A DNA stretch of 64,000 nt, taken from Sulfobacillus sp. (GTDB taxonomy: Bacteria; Bacillota; Sulfobacillia; Sulfobacillales; Sulfobacillaceae). Below the pieces are notes generated by a model that saw nothing but the letters and a program-made list of their open reading frames with translations, did not search any database and had not been told where the DNA came from. The position numbers and the translations under genes are program-made. The DNA lies in contig DAIDDL010000008.1 of the NCBI GenBank assembly GCA_027309085.1, positions 1-64,000 of the forward strand, in the 5' to 3' direction. Shown here one piece after another: positions 58,778-64,000 of the stretch. Positions within the stretch are counted from its first letter, which is position 1. The number at the start of each line of letters is the position of its first letter.

Positions 58778-58856
58778 CGCCAATCTAAATTTCCATGCGG
58801 CGCAGGCGCTGTTCCGGGGTCCAGACTGTAGCGAGTCACAAGAAGGAGGCATGGCC

Positions 58857-59714
58857 ATGCGGGCGCTGGTTCTGGGCGGCGGAGGGATTTTGGGCGTGGC
58901 CGCGATCGGCATTCTGGAAGCGCTGGAAGAGATGAATATGGCGCCGGATATCGTGGTGGGGACTTCGTCAGGCGCATTGATTGGAGCTCTGTACGCTCTG
59001 GGGCTCTCGCCCCGGGACCTGCGGGATATCGGGCTGTCGGTCAGGCGCCGGGATATGGTCTGGAACTGGCGCCGGATGGGCCGGGACCTTCTGACCCGCC
59101 ACACTCTGGCCGAGTCGATTTTGGATCCCGAACCGTTCTGGAGCAAACTTTTCACACATTTTGGCCACCAGACATTCGCGGATACACGCCTTCCCCTGTT
59201 TGTGGTGACCACTTCTCTGACGCACCGGATGAGTGTGGTGTTTGGGTCCCAGATTCCTCCGTCTTTTTACCGCTTGCCCCATGTGTTGTGGGTGGACGGG
59301 ACACACCAGGAGATTTTCCCCGCGGCGCGGGCTTCGTCCGCCATTCCCGGATTTTTTCCTCCAGAGCGCGTGGCGAATATGATTTTGGTGGACGGCGGGA
59401 TGACCGATGACTTTCCCTTGGACGTGGCTCAGGCCGCCGGGGCTACGAGCGCCATGGGGCTGTGGATTGACGAGCCGGCCAGGTGGCAGGTTCCCAGCCC
59501 CCGGCCCCACTTGCTGCAGGTGCTCACCGAGAGTCTGGCGGTGACCATTCACCACATGACCGTGCTGAAGAAAAATACCGTGACAATTCCTTACGTGATG
59601 GTACGGCTGGAGATGGACCACCGCGCGGATATGGCCCGCATACCCCAGATTATCCGCCGGGGATATGAACAGACGATGGCGATGAAAGACATGCTGGCCA
59701 GAGATTACTGGTAA
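58857..59714 (+). CDS. Patatin-like phospholipase
   Basis: 285 aa from ATG 58857 (AAGGAGG 7 nt upstream; ATG 58851 is too close). 'LVLGGGGILGVAAIGILEAL' (oxyanion loop), 'VVGTSSGALIGALYALG' (GxSxG with the nucleophile Ser) and 'VDGGMTDDFP' (DGG catalytic Asp) form the patatin Ser/Asp dyad. It hydrolyses lipid acyl esters, probably at the cytoplasmic side. It continues the bcp-nth run and precedes a GGDEF gene by 5 nt. Confidence 0.85.
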   Translation: MRALVLGGGGILGVAAIGILEALEEMNMAPDIVVGTSSGALIGALYALGLSPRDLRDIGLSVRRRDMVWNWRRMGRDLLTRHTLAESILDPEPFWSKLFTHFGHQTFADTRLPLFVVTTSLTHRMSVVFGSQIPPSFYRLPHVLWVDGTHQEIFPAARASSAIPGFFPPERVANMILVDGGMTDDFPLDVAQAAGATSAMGLWIDEPARWQVPSPRPHLLQVLTESLAVTIHHMTVLKKNTVTIPYVMVRLEMDHRADMARIPQIIRRGYEQTMAMKDMLARDYW

Positions 59715-59719
59715 AGGGG

Positions 59720-60709
59720 ATGAGCCGGGTGGGCGATGCGCCCTCATCTTCATCATTAATGGTTCTGATCCAAGAGTCCCGGCACTGGGCTTCGGTGAAC
59801 CGGGGCTTGGAACTGTTTATCCGGGCCCGCCATGTCCTCCAGAATTCTTTTGGGGTGGACAGCGGGTATTTCGTGTATCAGAAGACGGGGCTGTGGCAGG
59901 GAGTGGCTGATGAACACTTTCGCATCTATACCCCGTGGGGCGTAATGGCCGGCCAGGAAGAGGTCTTGCAGGAACAGGCCGACGTCCAGCTGGCCAGCAG
60001 CCCAGGGCCGCTCCAGCATGTCAGCGGGCGCTGGGTCGGCCTCGGTGAGGCGCCCCCTGCGGTGCGCCAGAACTGGGAATTGTGGGGAGTCAAATCCGGA
60101 GGGTCGTGGCTTTTGACGCTGGGCCCCAAACCGGTGGGTATGATGGTCCTGCGCAGAACGGAGGCCGCCGACGGTGATGACGGCGAGCTCATGGGAATGG
60201 TGGCGGGACAGGTGTCTCTGGTCATGGAGCTCCTGCGCTTCCGGCGTGCGGCGGAGGAGGCGGGCTGGCGGGACGGGCTGACTGGGATTTACAACCGCCG
60301 GGGAGTGGACCGCCAGCTGCAGCTGATGGTCCAGGGCAATCCCGGCCCTAGCGGCACCGCCTGGGTTTTTGGCATCTTTGATGTCAACCGGTTTAAATTC
60401 ATCAATGACGAGCATGGGCATCCTGAAGGCGACCGGGCTTTGGCGCAAGTGGCCAAAGCCCTGAGTGCAGGGCTGAGACCGCACGACATCTGCGGGCGGT
60501 GGGGCGGGGACGAGTTTGTGGTGATGGTGAATGCCTCGAAGAGCCAGGCGCCAGCCGTCATTGCCAGGCTGCAGAACCTTGTCAGTGCCCAAGTGCCCCA
60601 AGTGAGTGTCAGTGCGGGGTGGGCCGTGTGGGGCGTCGACGGAGAAGACCTGGAAGGGTTGTATGCTGTTGCGGACCGGCGGCTGTATGAAGACAAGAAG
60701 CGGCATTAA
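59720..60709 (+). CDS. GGDEF diguanylate cyclase with N-terminal GAF-like domain
   Basis: 329 aa. Residues 20-170 look like a GAF-type sensor; the GGDEF domain follows: 'FGIFDVNRFKFINDEHGHPEGD' and active-site 'GRWGGDEFVVM' intact. It produces c-di-GMP. It follows the patatin gene with a 5-nt gap, so is likely co-transcribed with bcp-nth-patatin. The ribosome site (AAAGGGG, directly before ATG) is close; the later in-frame ATG (59759) is another possibility. Confidence 0.84.
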   Translation: MSRVGDAPSSSSLMVLIQESRHWASVNRGLELFIRARHVLQNSFGVDSGYFVYQKTGLWQGVADEHFRIYTPWGVMAGQEEVLQEQADVQLASSPGPLQHVSGRWVGLGEAPPAVRQNWELWGVKSGGSWLLTLGPKPVGMMVLRRTEAADGDDGELMGMVAGQVSLVMELLRFRRAAEEAGWRDGLTGIYNRRGVDRQLQLMVQGNPGPSGTAWVFGIFDVNRFKFINDEHGHPEGDRALAQVAKALSAGLRPHDICGRWGGDEFVVMVNASKSQAPAVIARLQNLVSAQVPQVSVSAGWAVWGVDGEDLEGLYAVADRRLYEDKKRH

Positions 60710-60744
60710 GGCAGCGTGAACTTGAGAGAGGACGGGAAAGCGCA

Positions 60745-61527
60745 ATGGACACGACGCCTCATGCGGTGATAGTGGGACTGGGACAGATCGGGAGGACTCT
60801 GGGGGAAGGTCTGCTGATGGCCGGCTATACAGTGACGCCGGTGCTGCACGGACGCCCCTTTCCGGCCGGGAAAGGCCAGGCGCCGGTGATCGTCGCCACC
60901 GGCGAGGACGACTTAGCGGGAGCTCTGGCAGGGCTTCCTGGCGAATGGAAGGACTCTTCCTCGGTTGTGCTGCTGCAAAATGAGCTGCTGCCCAGCCAGT
61001 GGGAACCGCTGGGCATTCGCAATCCCACCATTTTTGTGGTGTGGTTCGAACGCAAGCCGGGCCAGCTGATTGTTTCCCTGCGGCCTTCGGTGGTGTACGG
61101 CCCGCAGCAGGAAGCGGTGAAGGCGGCGATGGACTGTCTGGCGCTACCCTGTGAAGTGGCGCCAGACGGCCATGAGGCTATGACCCAGCTGATTATCAAA
61201 AATGTTTATATCTGGGCGACAAACATTGCCAGCCTGCGCACCGGAGGCACCACCGGCGAGCTGGCCAAGAACCACTTTGCGCTGGTCCGGGCCCTGGCTC
61301 TGGAAGCATTGCAGGTCCAAGAGTCGGTCATGGGCCAGCTGTTCGATACAGATGCGGTCATGGACCAGGTGGTGGAAGCGCTGAAGGCGGATCCGTCCCA
61401 CCGGGCGGGAGGACGCAGTGCGCAACGGAGGCTGGAAAGGTTTCTGGCGCACGCCCGCCAGACCGGAGTGGCTGTGCCCGCGGCTGAGGAAATCGCGGGG
61501 GATAAAGGGGTGGCAGCACGTCCTTAA
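60745..61527 (+). CDS. Rossmann-fold dehydrogenase, ketopantoate-reductase-like
   Basis: 260 aa. 'HAVIVGLGQIGRTLGEGLL' is an N-terminal dinucleotide-binding motif. The C-terminal helical half ('MTQLIIKNVYIWATNIASLR', 'ELAKNHFALVRALALEALQ') matches the ketopantoate reductase/6-phosphogluconate-dehydrogenase-like arrangement. Substrate unknown; the catalytic Lys in 'LIIKNVYIW' is in the right place for that family. The last gene before a strong terminator. Confidence 0.62.
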   Translation: MDTTPHAVIVGLGQIGRTLGEGLLMAGYTVTPVLHGRPFPAGKGQAPVIVATGEDDLAGALAGLPGEWKDSSSVVLLQNELLPSQWEPLGIRNPTIFVVWFERKPGQLIVSLRPSVVYGPQQEAVKAAMDCLALPCEVAPDGHEAMTQLIIKNVYIWATNIASLRTGGTTGELAKNHFALVRALALEALQVQESVMGQLFDTDAVMDQVVEALKADPSHRAGGRSAQRRLERFLAHARQTGVAVPAAEEIAGDKGVAARP

Positions 61528-61539
61528 AGCCGCAAAACA

Positions 61540-61580
61540 GACAAGGGACCGCACGGTCCAGTCGGGGGCGGTCCCTTGTC
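61540..61580. terminator. Bidirectional terminator
   Basis: GACAAGGGACCGC / GCGGTCCCTTGTC, 13-bp perfect stem with 15-nt loop; on the minus strand followed by TGTTTTG. It ends both the plus-strand operon and the NRAMP unit. Confidence 0.85.
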
Positions 61581-61598
61581 ACGAGGGGGAAAAAGACA

Positions 61599-61772
61599 TC
61601 AGTGTATCCCCCGGCTGAACCCGATGGCCACTAGCACCACCATGATCAGAATGTACAGGCGCAGCCCCCAGAAGGCTATTTGAATCCATCCCTTGGGCAC
61701 GACCTTTGTCAGCTTGACCGGTGCGTTGTCGTCTGGGGGGAGCACCTGCAGGTTTTTTTGTGTCGACTTCAT
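61599..61772 (-). CDS. 57-aa single-helix protein downstream of the NRAMP transporter (not in ORF track)
   Basis: Starts at ATG 61772 with AGGAGGTAGG upstream; ends at a TGA at 61599. Sequence has a basic N-terminus 'MKSTQKNLQVLPPDD', then one membrane helix ('LYILIMVVLVAIGFS'). It lies 24 nt after the transporter stop. It could be a small accessory subunit or regulator. No family recognised. Confidence 0.62.
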   Translation of the reverse strand: MKSTQKNLQVLPPDDNAPVKLTKVVPKGWIQIAFWGLRLYILIMVVLVAIGFSRGIH

Positions 61773-61796
61773 GAGGACCTACCTCCTTTTGCTGGA

Positions 61797-63134
61797 TTAA
61801 AACCACTTGGGAAAGACCACCGATAACCCGTAAATTCCATTGAGCACCACCAGCAAGCCGACAATGGTGAAGGCAGAGATGTTCTGCCACCGGTGATTGA
61901 CGTGCTCTCCCATAATCCCCGGGTCATTTAACAGCAACAGCAGGAAGAGCATGGCCGCCGGCATGAAAATGGAGGCGATGACCTGGACCGTCAGATTGAG
62001 AAACCCTAGTGGCGCATTGGGAATCAACACGACGCCAGCGGCCAGAAAAGCGCTCAGCAGCCCAGGAATGTAGAAACGCCAAGCCTGCTGGAAGGGAAGG
62101 TTGATGCTCTTGGGCCAGTGGAAGGCCTCCCCCATAGCCCAAGATGTACTCGCCGTCAGCGCTATCGTTGCAATAGTTCCTGCCTCGACCAGGCCGAGGG
62201 CAAAAAGGCTCTGTCCCGTAGGCCCGAGACGCTGCCCGATGACCTGGATGATTTGCTGGATATCGTAGCCTGCGGCGCCAGGGCGTCCAAAAGCGACGGT
62301 GCCGGTCAGAATCACAATGGCCAGTGCCACCACAACCATGGCCAGCGTCCCCAGCGCGGTATCAATCTGTCCGTGCCGCACATCCTTGACGGTCAGCCCC
62401 TTGTCGACCACGGAGGACTGCTGGAAGAACAGCATCCAGGGGGCAATTGTGGTGCCGAAGTTGGCCAAGACGACAAACAGGAAAGCGGCGGTGAATCCTC
62501 CGGGAATCTGCCAGTGCTGGAACGCCCCGACCACCGCTCCCCAATGGGGGTGGGAGATGAGGGCCAACGGCACAAAGATGAGGTTTCCCGCGGCAATCCA
62601 CAAGGATACGCGCTCCCAAGTGCGGTAGCGCAGGACCAAGAGGATAATGGCGTCGACAATAATGCCGCCCAGCGCACTCCAGACAGGGGGGACACCGAAC
62701 ACCGACATGCCTACGGTAATCCCGATAAATTCCGTCACCAGCGTCAGAACATTGGCGACGACCAGGTCAATAAGGGAGAACCAGCCCCAGAAGGCGCCAT
62801 AATGCCCCCAGATCATCTCGGCATGGCCGCGGTGGGTGACGGCTCCCAGCCGGACAGTCATTTCCTGCACCACGTATGCAATAAAACCGCCAATCACGAG
62901 AGCTGGAATGAAAAAGCCAATGCCATAAGTCGCACCTGTCTGGGCATAGGTGATGACACCGCCTGCGTCGTTGTCCGCAATCATCACCAGAATGCCGGGG
63001 CCGATTAATGTCATTAAAAGCATCAGACGCTTGGTCCAGCCGCGGGATTCGCGCAGGGCCGCGACACGCGCCTGGTCCTCGGCCCGAATCTGGTTGTCGT
63101 CCAATGGGGTTGCTGCAGAAATTGTCTTTTTCAC
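61797..63134 (-). CDS. NRAMP-family transporter, divergent metal site
   Basis: 445 aa, GTG start after GGGAGGG, about eleven helices. TM1 reads 'GPGILVMIADNDAGGVITYA' where classical NRAMPs have DPGN, and TM6 has 'FGTTIAPWMLFFQQ' in place of MPHN. Both substrate motifs are changed, a feature of NRAMP-related members that carry Mg2+ or other substrates instead of Mn2+/Fe2+. An N-terminal cytoplasmic extension of about 40 residues is basic. No Mn riboswitch was found upstream. Transport is expected; the ion is uncertain. Confidence 0.8.
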   Translation of the reverse strand: MKKTISAATPLDDNQIRAEDQARVAALRESRGWTKRLMLLMTLIGPGILVMIADNDAGGVITYAQTGATYGIGFFIPALVIGGFIAYVVQEMTVRLGAVTHRGHAEMIWGHYGAFWGWFSLIDLVVANVLTLVTEFIGITVGMSVFGVPPVWSALGGIIVDAIILLVLRYRTWERVSLWIAAGNLIFVPLALISHPHWGAVVGAFQHWQIPGGFTAAFLFVVLANFGTTIAPWMLFFQQSSVVDKGLTVKDVRHGQIDTALGTLAMVVVALAIVILTGTVAFGRPGAAGYDIQQIIQVIGQRLGPTGQSLFALGLVEAGTIATIALTASTSWAMGEAFHWPKSINLPFQQAWRFYIPGLLSAFLAAGVVLIPNAPLGFLNLTVQVIASIFMPAAMLFLLLLLNDPGIMGEHVNHRWQNISAFTIVGLLVVLNGIYGLSVVFPKWF

Positions 63135-64000
63135 GGTATATCCCTCCCTCGGCTGTCCCGGGGCAGGTCACGCACGCAATAAATTACGTAGGAGACGAGA
63201 GCACTCGGGAGAGCACAGCGCGTTCACTGAATCGATTGTAATGGTCTGACTTCTATGGCCTCCAGGGTCTGTATTCACCCGCGTTCCCTCCTTATAATGG
63301 AACTTCTCCATAAAAATATCCTCTTTGCCTGAACAAGAGGATGGCGCGCGAAAAAATTACGCAATCCCCCTGGTGGAGCTTCGGCACTGCATCACGTGAG
63401 AACTCGGTAGAGTTCAGCCACTTTGGAAGAAGCCTTAATCCGGCAACTTCTGGTCTACTCCTTAGCGTCTTTAGACGGTTCGGAGCAGTGGCCTGTGTTG
63501 ATGCAGACGCCTCGCCTAACGAGGATATCAATTAACTTCTTTCTTACCTCACTATATGCTCCTAAGCGGCCGTGTGTCAATGGCCAAGTATGCTATCGCG
63601 AGAAAAAAACGGATAATAGGTTAAAATGCTTCATAAACGGGCTGCTGTTGTCCAAAACGATGAATTTTGACCTTTTTTATGGAGTGACAGGGGACTCTTT
63701 CGGGTCCTATGTTCTTTAATTTTCAGGTGGGTGAATTCTAGGATCAAGAGCAAAGATGTTGGACACACCACATTGAGCAGTCCGCCGCCATGCGGCAATG
63801 GGGGGTCTATTGTCCTTCCGGGAACAAGCGGCCATGATGAAGTGGGAACTGCTTTGAACACAATGGCCGCGCATTCCATCTCACAGACAGGCCTGGCAGA
63901 GTCCGTCTGTGAGATCGGCTGATTCCTGCAGGCACAAGCAGCAAAGGCCGATTCTGCTTCAAGTATTTCCCCCGGGTTGAACATAACGCCTGCGCATTCC
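63135..64000. other. Gene-poor right end
   Basis: No supported gene. It contains a minus-strand terminator-like hairpin at 63318-63342 (ATCCTCTT / AAGAGGAT, followed on that strand by ATATTTTTA) and a perfect 10-bp inverted repeat TCTCACAGAC / GTCTGTGAGA at 63879-63914. The ORFs here (for example 63631-63984 and 63292-63531) have unlikely composition and no start sites; they may be remnants. Confidence 0.5.

Noticed and set aside
59756-60745. Long antisense ORF (329 aa) over the GGDEF gene
   Set aside because: It mirrors the codon structure of the opposite strand; composition is rich in His/Arg/Pro, and no ribosome site or domain is present. The plus strand has a full GGDEF domain.
63135-63540. 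Mn2+ riboswitch (yybP-ykoY) upstream of the NRAMP gene
   Set aside because: No conserved yybP-ykoY loop sequences could be found; the region shows only a simple terminator-like hairpin.
63631-63984. 117-aa minus-strand ORF at the right end
   Set aside because: Cys-rich but without a zinc-finger pattern or ribosome site; composition not gene-like. It may be a transposase remnant but this cannot be supported.
1-64000. tRNA, rRNA and CRISPR arrays
   Set aside because: No T-arm-like GGTTCGAATCC with cloverleaf context, no rRNA core sequences and no regularly spaced repeats were seen.

Overview
Organism: the window looks like a chromosomal segment of an acidophilic, spore-forming-lineage Firmicute, most likely Sulfobacillus or a close relative. 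This is inferred from moderately GC-rich coding sequence, strong AGGAGG-type ribosome binding sites with many GTG/TTG starts, Gram-positive lipoproteins, a peptidase G1 (glutamic, acid-stable) protease, arsenic methylation genes, a terminal heme-copper oxidase and the IS1634/IS110/IS605-type element mix. No rRNA, tRNA or CRISPR array was seen, so the assignment rests on gene content only.

Layout. (1) 1-0.7 kb: tail of a cytochrome oxidase operon (subunit III plus a small membrane subunit). (2) 1.1-4.3 kb: a STAND-type ATPase regulator convergent with a LuxR-HTH/degenerate-GGDEF regulator, then a small zinc-ribbon gene. (3) 4.6-27.4 kb: a surface/exopolysaccharide accessory region. It has two low-GC glycosyltransferase genes, a riboswitch-controlled secreted glycoside-hydrolase-like protein, a broken IS1634-family element, a glycosyltransferase with an N-terminal MshEN-type c-di-GMP domain, a GH113-like lipoprotein, an exosortase with a fused C-terminal domain, a diguanylate cyclase, two small secreted proteins ending in an LPEVPxAAGxPL-TM-basic tail (plus a decayed third copy), a giant Ig-like repeat protein, an IS110 remnant and a lipoprotein. 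(4) 27.7-36.9 kb: peptidase G1, SMCTCC-type permease, LysR regulator, a secreted protein under an apparent BlaI operator, the BlaI/BlaR1 pair, LspA and a DsrE protein. (5) 37.3-41.4 kb: a second STAND regulator, a TnpB-only IS605 element with a divergent ribbon-helix-helix gene, and a PilZ protein. (6) 41.5-53.7 kb: lipoprotein, P450, arsR-arsM, membrane protein, FAD reductase, Mug glycosylase, SSS symporter with DUF3311-like partner, EAL phosphodiesterase, TetR. (7) 53.8-63.1 kb: topoisomerase III, M24 peptidase, then a tight bcp-nth-hypothetical-patatin-GGDEF-dehydrogenase run, and a divergent NRAMP-family transporter with a 57-aa partner.

How it may work together. Region 3 looks like a c-di-GMP-governed surface programme: a c-di-GMP-I riboswitch, an MshEN glycosyltransferase, a diguanylate cyclase, and (further away) PilZ, EAL and GGDEF proteins. 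The exosortase C/R/H residues and the shared LPEVPxAAGxPL C-termini fit an enzyme-substrate set. A tandem NGAGAC-N5/6-NGAGAC element, always in the same orientation 70-145 nt upstream of the start codon, precedes four genes (STAND regulator, LuxR/GGDEF-like regulator, both LPEVP proteins); single half-sites precede the exosortase and c-di-GMP-glycosyltransferase operons. This suggests an undescribed regulon for the system.
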